DNA of 64,000 nt from Rhizophagus clarus (GCA_015698045.1 BLAL01000356.1:1178001-1242000), one strand, 5' to 3'. Shown: positions 40,411 through 52,395, counted from the first letter of the stretch. Notes: generated by a model not told the origin, from the sequence alone. A program made the numbers and translations.

Positions 40411-41357
40411 CAGTGTGTTAAGAAAATAGTTGCGCGATGTAATATAAAATTGATTAAATAAAAAAATAGTGGGATAATGCATTTATTTGTAAAATAAATA
40501 ATGTAATACACGTTATTTACTTTCTATTTAATATATTTAGAAAAAAATTTCATTGTATATTTGTTAATTTCCTCTTAATAGGTAAAAAAAGTATAATTAA
40601 CATTAATTAAATGCCTAAATTTTAATTAATTAACACTATTGGTTAAATGATACTGGTTAAACTAAAAAATACATAAAAATAATGAATATTAGCATACAAT
40701 AGATCCTTATAAATGATATAAGAAAAAAAAATTCTTTAAAATATTATGATTCTAAAAAAATTAATGATCCGATAAATTTCAAATTTGAATAGGTTGAGAT
40801 CGGCAAATCATCATGTGCATACATTATTTGCTTAATTTCTAATTAACTAAAGTCCAAATTAAAACCAAATTTTTTTTATTTATAGAATTGATATTTCCTA
40901 ATAAAAATAAGTTAATTTCATGTGATTTAAATCATTAGTTACGAAGAAAACTAAATTAAATTGTTACAAAAAATAATTTCAATTTTATATTATCATTTAC
41001 ATTTATTTTCTCAAAAATCAATGATCCAAATTGCATCAAAATTGTATTAAATATGTTGTAAAGGAATGTTTTTTTATAATACATACAATTTTTGCTCCAT
41101 TATGACTACTGATGTTAAGAAATTTAATGTGTATAATGATTTATAGATTCAAAAATAGAGATAATAATTTTTAAACATTTTAAAAAATATGTTCATACTA
41201 GTTTAAGAAAATAATATCTATAAAACCAAATATTAAAATTTTAATATTTAATAAAGTATATTATGAACTTTTTATAAATAAAATTTCAGCTGCCTAACAT
41301 TATTAGTTGTGAAGATATTGAGGTTTTTATTTGCGCAATTATTTTCTTAACACACTG
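40411..41357. mobile_element. Tc1/mariner-type non-autonomous element
   Basis: The termini are near-perfect inverted repeats of about 25 bp: CAGTGTGTTAAGAAAATAGT at the left, and its reverse complement with one difference at the right, both extending to TTGCGC. A TA dinucleotide flanks each side (40409-40410 and 41358-41359), the target duplication typical of the Tc1/mariner superfamily. The 947-bp interior is very AT-rich and has no transposase frame, so it is a decayed or internally deleted copy. It ends about 90 bp from the stop codon of the VC0807-like gene. Confidence 0.8.
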
Positions 41358-41448
41358 TATATAGTTTTATATTGAATATTAATTAAAAATAGTTGAAAAT
41401 AAATAATTTTTTTTTAATTGTTAATGGTTAGGTAATCTCTTGTCAATT

Positions 41449-42237
41449 CTATATAGAAGCAGTTGCATCTTTATCAGTTATTTTATTACTTTGTTTCTTC
41501 ATCCACCAAGCACAAATAGGAGTTAATAATCCCATTATAATTGCCGAAAAATACTCTAATATGTTCACAAAAAGAAATGCTTGATCTATTGATAATTTGT
41601 AAATAATTATAACACGAATTGGAATCTGATAAATAAGTCCAAATCCCCAGATAGCAGTAATAATGATAAAACCACGTCGAAAATATTGATATGAAACCCA
41701 ATGCCTATCCCAACGTTCTTCAGTAGGTTCATCCTCCGTTAAACCTGTAAGATTAAATTTTGAACTTGAAAAAGCAAAGATTCCTGATGCCAAATCTTTA
41801 AAAAAGTAGAATGCAAATGGTCTCATTCGAAATGTACCAAATTTCATTGGAATGAGAGTAGTGATCATTAAAATACCAATGGCGCTTGTAACCACACATT
41901 TTCGTAATAATTGAATTCGTGGATCGTCTTTAAGTAATGACACTACAGCACTGACGATAAAACTAATTATAATGAGTACTCCTGTAATGTCTATACGCCT
42001 TTTACTTATAATCCCGTATATAACGATAATAAATGGTGGGGCACTTGATGCGAGCAATGCCCATACTTCTCGTATATATTTTCTTAGGACATAATAAAGA
42101 ACAAATGGGAGGACAAATTCACATAATACATATAATCCTATCCTTAAAATTATTCTTAATATGTCTAGTTTAGTTATTTTATTTTGTGAAACTTTTTGTG
42201 TTGTGGAAGAAGTGATTTGTTCATTGTTATCTGACAT
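41449..42237 (-). CDS. VC0807-like multi-pass membrane protein
   Basis: A single-exon frame encodes 262 residues. After a polar N-terminus (about 25 residues) there are about six hydrophobic segments; the second loop contains SKRRIDITG and a charged DDPR motif lies before the third pair. The layout (paired helices, an arginine-rich short loop, then LIPMKF and RPFAFYF) resembles the VC0807 family, membrane proteins of unknown function related to intracellular septation protein A of bacteria, also common in fungi. It probably sits in an internal or plasma membrane. A TATA box lies about 110 bp upstream and a mariner-like element 90 bp downstream. The family call is from overall pattern, not a computed match. 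Confidence 0.72.
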   Translation of the reverse strand: MSDNNEQITSSTTQKVSQNKITKLDILRIILRIGLYVLCEFVLPFVLYYVLRKYIREVWALLASSAPPFIIVIYGIISKRRIDITGVLIIISFIVSAVVSLLKDDPRIQLLRKCVVTSAIGILMITTLIPMKFGTFRMRPFAFYFFKDLASGIFAFSSSKFNLTGLTEDEPTEERWDRHWVSYQYFRRGFIIITAIWGFGLIYQIPIRVIIIYKLSIDQAFLFVNILEYFSAIIMGLLTPICAWWMKKQSNKITDKDATASI

Positions 42238-42344
42238 GTTTTTATCGACACAGTGTAATAACTAGGTATTGTTATAGATTGATAATTTTTTTCTCAAACG
42301 AAAATATAATTTTTTTTATTCGGTTTTTGTAAAAGAAAGTGGCT

Positions 42345-42352
42345 TATTTATA
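42345..42352 (-). promoter_or_regulatory. TATA box of VC0807-like gene
   Basis: TATAAATA on the minus strand lies about 108 bp upstream of the ATG at 42237. Confidence 0.55.
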
Positions 42353-44050
42353 GGTAATCCGGGATGTTATCCAAAAACGATTTGCAGATCTAAGTTACGG
42401 CTTGCCCTATAAGAAATCTGTACATGGAAATGATACGCTTTACATGCGTTTGATAGATTCCCCATATATTTAATAAACTATTTATCTTTATTGAAATCAA
42501 AGAAGCAATCACCAACAACACTATATAATGTATGCAGAAAAATCAATGTTACGGAATGTATATGATAATTTTATTCTTTTCCTTGTTTTTTTTACTTTAT
42601 CGCTCCCTTTAAATAAAAAAAAAAAAATTTTTTTTCCCTTTATTTCCTAACTTCATCGGTCCCTTTTATTTTCCTAACTTCATTATCCCTCTTTTTTTTT
42701 TTTAACTTCACTTCAATAAAACGCTTCACAAACAAAGCAAGCATTAACTATTAACATCGATCATAGAATTGAAAGAATAAACTTCACAAACAAAAAATTT
42801 CATGTTATACAATGTATCTCGAATAGTAATTTCGGCTTTTACTTTGTATATGATTTACAATAATAAAAATTTTTATTTTTAATATATATATTTTTTTTTC
42901 CTAGAATAATTATATTTAAATTTATCCTGATCTTTAAAATGTCTGGAAAATGACATGCCGGTGAAATTGAATTTCGGCGAAATGATTACCAAAGAAGTAA
43001 TTTTTAGTGAGTTAAAAATGCAAAAAGGTGTAACATTAAACCGATGATCTTTTCACATGAATGAAAATACCAAGAACATACCAAGAAAAACCAAGAAATC
43101 AAGCGATTTCTAATTATTTTTAAATACGAAAAACGGCTAAAATCGTTCTACAATGTGTAACAAAATGAAACCGGGAAATCATAATATCCTTTTGTTGAGC
43201 GTTTTTTTTACAAAAAAAGATATTTTTTTACGTAATAAGAGGCCATTTTTCCGTGGGGTGCTACCCACGGTTATTTATACTTACTTGTATATATGTTTGT
43301 AACATAACTTGAGCTGATGTGGTTAACATTAATAACTACAAGTCTAATTAGTTGCCAGTTGCCACAGCATTAGCCGCAGCTGCTGTTAAAAAAAAAGATC
43401 GGCAGAATACTTTTTTTGTCTTTTTCCATTTCACCCTTTTTCCACGATTTTTTAAGGCCTGAACGTAAATTTCGGTAATGATGAATTTATTTTAGTAATT
43501 TTTTTTAGTGGGACGTTCTATTAACATCTCTGTTTTTATTTTCTTTTTTTTCTAGACGGCCAGGTCTTTGTACGTCACAGAATTTCGGTAGGGGAAAATT
43601 CGAATTTATAGAATTTTCTATTCGATATAATATATATTACGGTGCGAAACAACGCTTGTGTAATACTCTTTCTTGTTAATACATTAAATTTTAAAATTGT
43701 ATTGAATTTTTTAAAACTCCGTGCTTATGAAATTTAGAAAAACTCATAATTTCCGTATAACAAGCAAAGCAAAAAAATTTGCCATTAACACTTGACCACA
43801 TGATCACATGTTAGCCACACGCAAGTGGCGTGCTAGATCGGAGGGATAGCTTAGCAAAAATAATATCTTTCTGCATACATTAACACTAATACCGTTTGAA
43901 TTGCACAATATGTTCTTTATACAATTATATATTCATACAAGCCATAAAAAATCAATCATGCTTCAAACAAAGACGCGACAGTTTATTTTCGTTTCGTATT
44001 ATTAATAATTGTTGATCGGACTGATAAAACATTATACTATTGGTTAAGCG
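42353..44050. other. AT-rich spacer
   Basis: No gene is supported. Poly(T) and poly(A) runs occur at 42600-42720. A perfect short stem (CCGTGGG and CCCACGG) is present near 43255. Around 43330-43640 base composition is more balanced, but no frame is open. Confidence 0.45.
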
Positions 44051-44059
44051 TATACATCT

Positions 44060-44280
44060 TATAACAGGATAGATTCTGATATTACTATCGGATTTCAGAT
44101 TCAGATAATTTAATTTTGCTATTATCGGACTTTCAATTTCAGTAGCTTAATTTTGCTACTATCTGACTTTTAAGAGCGTATATATAATAGATAAATTCAG
44201 ATAGCTTAAATTTGGTACTATTGGACTTTCAGATGCGTATACAGCTTATCGGACTTATCGGACTTTCAGGCTTTTAGGAA
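44060..44280. repeat. Degenerate tandem repeat, TATCGGACTTTCA unit
   Basis: Four to five diverged units of roughly 55 bp share the words TTAATTTTGCTA, TATCGGACTTTCA and TTCAGAT. The array ends about 80 bp before the TATA box of the CRN gene. Confidence 0.55.
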
Positions 44281-44358
44281 AATTAGACTTCAGTTTTGAA
44301 ATTACACCATGAACAATTTTAGGAAACTTCGCGTGTCCTGTGCTTAAACTAAAATGAA

Positions 44359-44366
44359 TATAAATA
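44359..44366 (+). promoter_or_regulatory. TATA box of CRN gene
   Basis: TATAAATA lies 76 bp before the ATG at 44435. It supports 44435 as the real start rather than a start inside the CRN domain. Confidence 0.55.
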
Positions 44367-44434
44367 GTACCATTTCTTTAATTTTCCAAATAAAAAGATT
44401 ATTTATTTTTCCAAAACGCAAGAATTTTACTAAC

Positions 44435-46638
44435 ATGAGCATAGTTGAGAATTACCTTTGTCAAAACGGTTAGTTTCAGTTTCGTAAGTTTTATAGCAAA
44501 TCATTTTCTTATTAACTTTTGTCCTCTAGCTCTTGCCTCTTACCTAAGTGAGAGAAAAGATAAATCATCTTATCGTGGGTTCTTGGTCCAATATCGTGAT
44601 GTTGTTATTTCTTCATCGCCCTCGAGTAACAACTGGAAGGACCTCGACAACGCTTGGGCTACCCATTTCTTAGAGGAAGCAGATAGGTTGGACCTGGATC
44701 AATATGAGAAGGTGCGTTTTTTTTGTTTAGCAAAGTAAGGACAACTCCTAGGCGAGTCGAGGGATTCCTGGTTTGACTTAGGAGAATTACGGGGCTTGTT
44801 TGCTTGGTAACCAACCCAAGTCTTCAGTTCGGGCGTTCTAACTTTGTTATTAATGAGGGTCTGCTGATTCTGGAGGAAGAATCAGCTACGTACCTTCCCT
44901 TATTACTAAATAAAATTTGATGCACTGCTAACATCAACTTTCTACAGGTGAAATCAGAACGTTCGGAACAATGGTTGACGACGTTCTGGAAGGGTATAGT
45001 TAGGGAAATTGGGGAACGAAATAAAGAAAATCAAGTACCCGCTTCCCCTGCTGGTAGGTCATATTTTACCTGTATTTGTTAATAATATATATATTTACTT
45101 ATACCTTAACAACCATTAGAGCCTGAAAGAAAACGGAAGGCTGTAGAAGAGCGTAAGATTTTGTGATAAAATTGTTTTTTATGATATGACAAGTATCAAT
45201 ATTCTTACTAATCTTTATCATCATAAGTTCCAATTTTAATCAAAAAAAGATGGGCAGTTATAACGGTTTGGTGTCTTGTTCATGGAGATCTTCTTGCAGA
45301 TGCCTTTCCCGTTGACATTGAAGCTAGCAAAACCATTGGGCATCTTAAAGACGCTATTAGAAAAAAAATCAATGCTCCTGAAAGTGTGAAGGCAAAGGAC
45401 CTTGAATTATGGAGAGTTAACGTTCCATTTGAGGAAGCTGAAGGAACTGCCATAACACTTGATGTCATTGAAACTAAGCGGAAATTAACAATCCCCGCAA
45501 TTAAAATTTATGGTGTCTTTGATGATAAAATTTCCGAGTTTAATGTCCATTTTGTCGTAAAAGTCCCTGATACCACCAGTAAGTATTGAAGGTATATGAT
45601 AAATAAAACAATTTAACTTATTTTATGGAGTTCAAAATAGGAGACAGTATTTCGCCGGAGCTAGAGCCCAATATTGACTTCATACGTCAAAGGATGATCC
45701 GTGGTTTGTATATAATATTTGGCCTTTTTTTATAAATTTCTGCTGCTGTATCTTTGTATATGTCTATTACAGAACAAGACGAAAACGTTAAAGTAATATG
45801 CAAGATGCCCTGCCCTTCGACTTCCGCATGCTCAAAAAATGGGAAGTGTGTAACAAGAACCCTCTAAAAATTCATAGCCTGCGCCCTCCGGAATGCCGTG
45901 GACCTCCGGTTGCTCTTTTCCATCCCGTATTCAGCCAGTTTCTTACTAACCATCGCAATCGCGAATTAATTATTTCGGAAGAGCGATATGTAGAGGTACT
46001 TAAATTTAATAAGGTAGTGGGTCAAATTTATGAAGACGAGTCTTTACGACAAAAAGCACTTCGACCCTTCTTCACCACATTATTTGGAATTCAGCCGATA
46101 TCGATTTCTATGAATAATGGCGCCATTGCTGACGATGTGTTACTCACTGATAACACCGAGTTCGGAGAAAAAGCTATTCCAGTTATGTGGGAATATAAAA
46201 ACGAATTAGGAACAGGAGGCAAAGATCCTACGATACAAGGGGGGTGCGGATATGCAAAATACTGGGCTCAGATGGACGTATGTTTTTATTTTTGTAAATA
46301 TTGAAACAGGTAATATGCTCACCTTAATGTCCTATCTACTTCTTCATTTACAGACCGCCAGAATCCGTAAGAATTCTTGCTGTCCATCTTTCATTATAGC
46401 CATCGCGGGACCTTGGATTTGCATCCTCGGAGCAGTATATCTTGAAAAGCCCATTATTGAACCACTCACCGACTTTATTCTTATGATGGATCGGCCAGAA
46501 GATGATGGGAAAAGGGTGAACCAACTTGCCATACTTTTCGAAGCAGACGGCGCGTCCCGAAAATTCCATTCGTGTTTTTTTCGAGAATATACTAATATAT
46601 TAATCCTTTTCAGGAAGCAGAGAACCTTATTTGTGTAA
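44435..46638 (+). pseudogene. Crinkler-type (CRN) gene with N-terminal extension, probably frameshifted
   Basis: Exons 44435-44468, 44530-44711, 44948-45053, 45120-45152, 45258-45578 and 45641-45703 join in phase with GT-AG sites. They encode about 118 residues of an unrecognised polar domain and then the CRN ubiquitin-like module (from VWCLVHGDLLADAFPVDIE, about residue 120). The exon at 45773 enters a frame that stops early, whereas the conserved continuation (from 45798, with RPPECRGPPVALFHPVF) is in another frame. A one-base change near 45790-45800, an unusual splice or an assembly error is likely. The 3' part uses a GTATGT donor at 46278, resumes at 46354 and ends at 46638 without the C-terminal effector domain I would expect. 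CRN proteins act inside host cells or in fungal conflict; the role here is unknown. Confidence 0.65.
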
Positions 46639-46639
46639 C

Positions 46640-47217
46640 ATTCTCGAAGTCTTCTGTCAGAAAATAGCTGTTAAGTTGTTTTCCTCAACCATGAGTAAGA
46701 AATCTATTTAAATCAAAACCTCGTTTAATGACCCGATTCCGGAATACATAACATCAAAACTTGTTATAAAGAATTTTTTAAGTTTCAAGGAATTAACCTT
46801 AAAAAAAAGAAGTATTTTTTTTTTTAGAAAGGGGATGATTTAAATTTAATTGATTAATATGATTAATATATAATGTGTAAATTCAAAATAAACTTTATTA
46901 AACTTAGACTGTATAATAGTATAAATTAAATAATTATAGAATTAACACGAAAAGCTTACAGATGTGATTCGTGACATGAATGAACTATTAAAATGACTAG
47001 CAATTAAAATGGGCACTCAAAACGACATTTCCTATAATTACTTAAATATAATAATTTAAAATTGTAGTAATTATAAAATAACTTTTATGTAAACATCTTG
47101 TATTTGTATGAATACATTTAAACCAAGATTTTAATTACTACTTTATTGCCTTCACTTATAATAAAATTACAAATATCAAATTTAATAATACATGCATATG
47201 AAGAAATTATTATTATA
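46640..47217. other. Convergent intergenic spacer
   Basis: AT-rich sequence between the 3' ends of the CRN gene (+) and the kinase-Sel1 gene (-). Some coding-like sequence continues to a TAA near 46710, probably CRN remains. Nothing else is visible. Confidence 0.4.
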
Positions 47218-49337
47218 TTAATCCTTTTGATTAATTAATAAAATATCCAAATTAAATTGAGCATCCTGATCTCCTTGTTCAGCAGATTTTTTGTACCAAT
47301 AAATTGCTTGATCAATATTCTTAATTACTTCACCATTTTCATACATAATAGCAAGATTATATTGAGCTAAACTATTACCTAAATTTGCGGATTTTTGATA
47401 AAATTCAAATGCTTTTTGTTTATCAACAATGGTTCCGATTCCATTATCAAAACAATATCCCAAATTATTCATTCCATGTGCATATCCTAAATTTGCAGAC
47501 GTTTGATATAATTCAAATGCTTTTTGATTATCAATATTTGTTCCAACACCTTTATTATAACAATAACCTAAATTATATATTCCACGAGAATTTCCTAAAT
47601 TTGCAGCTTTTTGATATAATTCAAAGGCTTTTTGTACATCAATACTGGTTCCAATTCCATTTTGATAACAATACCCTAAACTAACTATCCCAAATATATT
47701 TCCTAAATACATTGAATTTTGATATAATTTAAATGCTTTTTGATAATCAACATTAATTTCAATTCCAAAATGATTAAATATTCCAAGTAAATAAATAGAA
47801 TTCGAATTATCTTGATTAAGTAATAACCAATCATAAATTTCTTTTGAAGTTATATCCTTATTATTAAGATAATTAATGATTTCATGTTTTTTCCTTTCCG
47901 TTCTTATACCTTCAAGAAGAAAAATCAATTCATTAATTACCATTTCAAGGTCATTTATAATTAGATTTGTTGAAGTTGAAGGTTCTATTTCATTTATATT
48001 TATCTTATTAAAATTATGAATAATTTGTGATATTTTCTCATTTAACGGTTCATTAAGTGATTGTTCATTTGATAATTGGATATCTTCATTAGAATCATTT
48101 TGTTTTAAATATGAAATAATTGATTTTAATTTAGTGACAACCTGATTGATAGTTGGTCGATTATCTGGTTCATTATTCCAACAATCTAAAAAGAAAAAAA
48201 TTTTAATTAATAAATCAACGTTTTTAAATCATTATAATTTAATTGTATTTACCAGTATAAATTTTTACATAATCTTCAGGTGTATTTGGAATGGGCATTT
48301 CTCTAAGACCTTGTAAAATTTTTAAAGACAAATTAACATCATATGATTCATTACACAGAGGTGGCCGTCCACTTGATATTTCCCATAAAAGTACGCCAAT
48401 ACTGTAAATGTCACTCTTTTTATTTAAAGAATATACTTGCATTTGATTATCATTATTAAAAATTTGTGGATCAACGTAAGCGAAAGATAATTTTGATTGA
48501 TAATTAAATAATTCTTCAATCCTCTTTGATAATCCAAAATCTGCTAATTTGATGATATTTTTACGAACAAGTATATTATTTGAATGCTATTATCAAATAA
48601 AATTAATAAGATGTATTTACTATACATGTATGTACATTATAATAGTAATTTAATAAGTAAATAAGTAAATAACCTCCTACCAAATCACGATGTACAATAT
48701 CTTTATCATGTAAGCATGATATAGCATTAGCTAACTGAAATGCCAGATTTAATTTATCATTCCAAGTTAAGATTTCAAAGCGTTCACTTAAATAGTTTCG
48801 AAGGGTACCGCTATCGGCATATTCCATCACTAGCAAATATTTTTTTGAATTGTCGCTTTGATTTTCTTTAGAAAGAAAAAAAAAAAGATTTTTTAAAAAT
48901 CATTTTAAATTTTCTAATTTTTATTAAAATAATGTTTAAAAAAATATTTACTATACCTGTTGTAATGCCATAAAAACGAATAATATTCTCATGAAAATCC
49001 ACTTCCCGTTGAAGTTTAAACTAAATCATAAACAGAATTGTAAATGAGTATCACTAATGTATAATAGATAGCGATATTGAAATAAATATTTTATAATTAC
49101 TTCATTAACAATTTCTTTGGCTATGATATTAAAATTAAAAAAGGATTTCAATGTTAGATAACTATGAGAATATTTCCAATCTGCACGATAGACTTTTCCA
49201 AACTTTCCTAAACTAATTTCTTGAATATCATAAAAATATTTGTAATCGTAATATTTAATTTGTTTTTTAACAATAGATTCTTCAATCCAATAAACCCATT
49301 CATTTGAAGTAATTTTAGATTCGGCGCTGCTAGACAT
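47218..49337 (-). CDS. Protein kinase with C-terminal Sel1 repeats
   Basis: Five exons (49337-49101, 49020-48957, 48865-48681, 48586-48253 and 48185-47218) join in phase to 595 residues. The kinase domain (1 to about 285) has a glycine loop with FGKVYRADW, the lysine of LTLK (64), HRDL (159-162), DFG (178-180), [11 protein letters not shown] and the closing CWNNEPDNRP motif. It belongs to the tyrosine-kinase-like class common in these fungi. After a linker come about five Sel1 repeats (about 430-590), 36-residue helical pairs with GYCYQNGIGT-type turns that usually bind partner proteins. All catalytic residues are present, so it is probably active. It is the best local model for the original form of the kinase-dynein gene, with which it shares intron positions and exon lengths. 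Confidence 0.93.
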
Positions 49338-49424
49338 TTTTTTTTTTTTTTTTTTTAAAGTATAGAAAGTTTATTGGTAAAGTTAATTTTTGTGTAATTT
49401 AATTTACGAAAAATAAATTTTGTC

Positions 49425-49432
49425 TATTTATA
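49425..49432 (-). promoter_or_regulatory. TATA box of kinase-Sel1 gene
   Basis: TATAAATA on the minus strand lies about 88-95 bp upstream of the ATG at 49337. Confidence 0.55.
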
Positions 49433-50214
49433 GAAATAGGTGTGAAACAATGCAGCCAATTGTCTTACGTACTTATGTACTTACGTAGCAATGTCTTGCG
49501 CCATATTGTTAATCAAATTTTATTGTTTCATTAATATCTGGCAAGTTTTTTTTTTTTCGTAAGGATCATATTATAATATAATATGAAATTTAAACTCCGC
49601 GTAAACTTCACTTTTGTATTAGCCTACAGAAGTTAAATAAAGTGTATTTGTGTTATACATGTATTGGCACATGCTATATATATGTCGATCGTTTGAAAAT
49701 ACGCAGTTTCCGGATCCGAAAACTAATTGCTCGAAATTAAATTTTGGAAATCCTTATAATAATTTAATTCAATTTTAAAATCGCCTTAAAATATTAGCTG
49801 TTTTTTAAGAGATTTGTTTTTCCTAAAATAGAAATCTAAATTTGCATATGAGAACAGGCATGTGATTAAGAAAAATCAAAGAGGCGCGTTACTGAAAATT
49901 ACGAGGATGATTCAATGATTGATTCATGGTACTTATGAAAACATATTTTTTTGTTATATACTTCTTTTTCGGCAATTTAATTTTTAAATATATATATATA
50001 TTTTTGTTATAATCCTACGCTCTTTTTTTTTTTAAAAAAAAAAAGAAAAGGAAGCCTGTTTTAAAAAAGATGAGGAGTGATTGATGATACTGGTTATATA
50101 TTTTCGAAAAAGTTGTTTGTGGAATTATAATTTCATTCTTACAAGGGTATTTGCACGATAGTAAATAGTAAGAAATAAATTAAAAATCGTTTGATTTTAT
50201 TTTTTTTATAGATT

Positions 50215-50445
50215 ATTGTCTCACCAGAGTTCGGAAATGATCTGGTCATTTGACCATTCAAATGATTTGGCTAATCCTTTGTCATTTGGTCATTTCAGTC
50301 ATTTGAGTTTGATTGGATAATATTCTTATCATGTAATTAAGTTAAAAAAAAAAAAAAAGCATAATGCGGGTCTGAACTATAGTACTGGTCAACATTACAT
50401 TCAAATGACTCAGGTCATTTGTCATTTCAAGTCATTTTCCAACGT
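50215..50445. mobile_element. Core-and-arms element, GTCATTTGA type, inserted in copy A
   Basis: The core at 50361-50390 (ATAATGCGGGTC, then ACTATAGTACTGGTC) is the same as at 39821. The arms, at about 50228-50320 and 50395-50443, are built from the words GTCATTT, CAAATGA and CATTTGG. At the matching point of copy B (about 62060-62095) the sequence is absent and flanks join with only about 30 bp of other sequence. This supports insertion of the whole unit. Confidence 0.65.
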
Positions 50446-51666
50446 ACTAGCTAATACAGATAACCGACAATATCCTAGAATTGGCGAAAGTACGATGTGG
50501 TTGACGTACAATAGTCTAAAATAGTACATCGGCGAAAATATTGAAGACGAAAGTTTCATTTTTGTAATTAAGATATGAGGTGGTTGTGTATCATTGACTT
50601 CAAGAATGTGGTTTGATTTATTTCTGATATCAATATTAGCATAGAATAATTAGATTTAGTACTTCGTATGAATGTTAATGATTACCGTTGCCTCGTATAA
50701 AAAATTTAAAAAATTCACTTTATAGTTAGTTAATTGGATTTGGATTCATATAAAATGATAGACACAAATGCTGTACAGTACTAGAGTACAGTATATACCA
50801 TACCGTACGGAGACACTAATGATTGCAATCAATAAAGCAAAGAATTAAATGTGATTTTTACACATCAATATTAACTGTTACAAAGAGAATTGTGAAAATT
50901 TTCGATCATGCGATTTTTATCTACGTAAGAAGCATTATGGGATTCCGAAATTTTTTTTTTAAAAAAGAATACTTTAATAACTTTACATTTTTTTAAAAAA
51001 AATGTTAATCAAACCTTGAACAGGTTAAACCAACTAATATAATATATGGAATAATAATTTTTGATAATTAGACCATGTTATTTTCCGCGTTTCTATCTAT
51101 CTGTTATATCTAAACTATCTAATTTAATCTCTATTCTCTTTATGATTATCCCTACCTTTTTGTTTTGCGAAACTTCTTAAACCGCCCCAGTCTTAATACA
51201 CTTTCAAAATATTCGTTAAAGTCGTGATTTTAGGATAAATTGGATAATTGTTCATTATTCTTTTAGTTTCGCATTTGATCTTTTTGCACTATTCTTTTAG
51301 TTTCGCATTTAATCTTCTTCCTTAATTTCCGTTCTTCTAATGTCGAGATAATTATATTATACCAATTTTGCATTCTGATAAAATGAATAAATTCAGTTAT
51401 TAATATAATACAATGAAATAATACAATACAAATGATAGATATTATACAATAAATAATTTTATGTTATTGAATGGGGAGTTAGAATATCGGCCGAAGACCG
51501 ATATAACTCCGTTCAATAACAATATTATTACACGAACGATTAGTATTAAATATTATGTCGATCAGAATTAAAGAATATCGGGTAAGATAAAATTCCGCAC
51601 AATCTTAATTAAGCGTGTAATAATATATATTAATAAACAACCAATTGTTATTTTTATACTGTATTA

Positions 51667-51965
51667 TCAGACGAGTTTAAACAAAGCAAAAATTGATATG
51701 ATTATTAAAACTATTATTGTAATTATTATTACAATAGTGCATATATCATATTCAGACTTTCCAATATTATCAAGAACACTTCCAGATACACTTCCAGTTT
51801 TTCCTACTTTACGTCCAGGTCTTCGGTGAAGTCCTTCTCCGGTTTCGCTAAAAATCTTTCCTGGAAGTTTAATTCCTTCATGTACCAATAAATCACTATT
51901 AATAATAACATTTAATAAAATTTTTTCGTATGTTATTCAATATAGTCATCGTTAAATTCATAATT
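51667..51965 (-). pseudogene. Broken copy of small secreted/membrane protein
   Basis: This is the partner of the intact gene at 63052-63525. A start-like MNLTMTILNNIRKNFIKC reads from about 51962 and meets a stop after a deletion in the signal-peptide core. The mature part resumes in another frame (KLPGKIFSETGEGLHRRPG, then LDNIGKSEY), lacks the asparagine-rich linker, and ends with the membrane segment (IVIIITIIVLIIIS). Confidence 0.8.
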
Positions 51966-52395
51966 TCCGTTCATATAGCGGTGATTCGACTGGTACGTGA
52001 TTTAGTAGTGAGTGACAAATATCACATCAAAGTAACTGTAACGTTTAAATAAAATTTTTGGACAGGAATCAATATAAGCAAATTATTTTTTTTTTTTTTC
52101 GTTTCAAAATTTTCTCCTCTTCTTTTTTTTTTTGATGAAGTTAAATTAGAAAAATTTATTAAAAATAGTTATATTTCAGTTCGGAATACAAACTCCTTAA
52201 CTTTGTTATTTTTTTATATTATGTTACTGTCTTTTTTTTCCCCTAGGAAAAAAAACTTCAATCAATGATTTTTATATCAAGTAATTAAATAACATTCTAA
52301 CGAATTTTGATAATTAGATAACACCGTTTAAGATCGGAATTTCCATATTTTTAGACTCGTAATGTACAAGTGTACCGCTGGTAGATCTTTCTTTG

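Larger units (their letters stand above)
49730..52386 (+). repeat. Segmental duplication, copy A
   Basis: It aligns collinearly, in the same orientation, to 61133-64000 (copy B). Matching landmarks include AATTGCTCGAAATTAAAT, GCATATGAGAACAGGCATGT, GATGAGGAGTGATTGATGAT, TTCGATCATGCGATTTTTAT, TTATTTTCCGCGTTTCTA and AATGTACAAGTGTACC. Differences are scattered substitutions plus large indels. Copy A carries the core-and-arms insertion at about 50215-50445. It lacks about 520 bp found in copy B at about 61487-62006 and a 170-bp element found in B at about 62540-62711. Confidence 0.88.
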
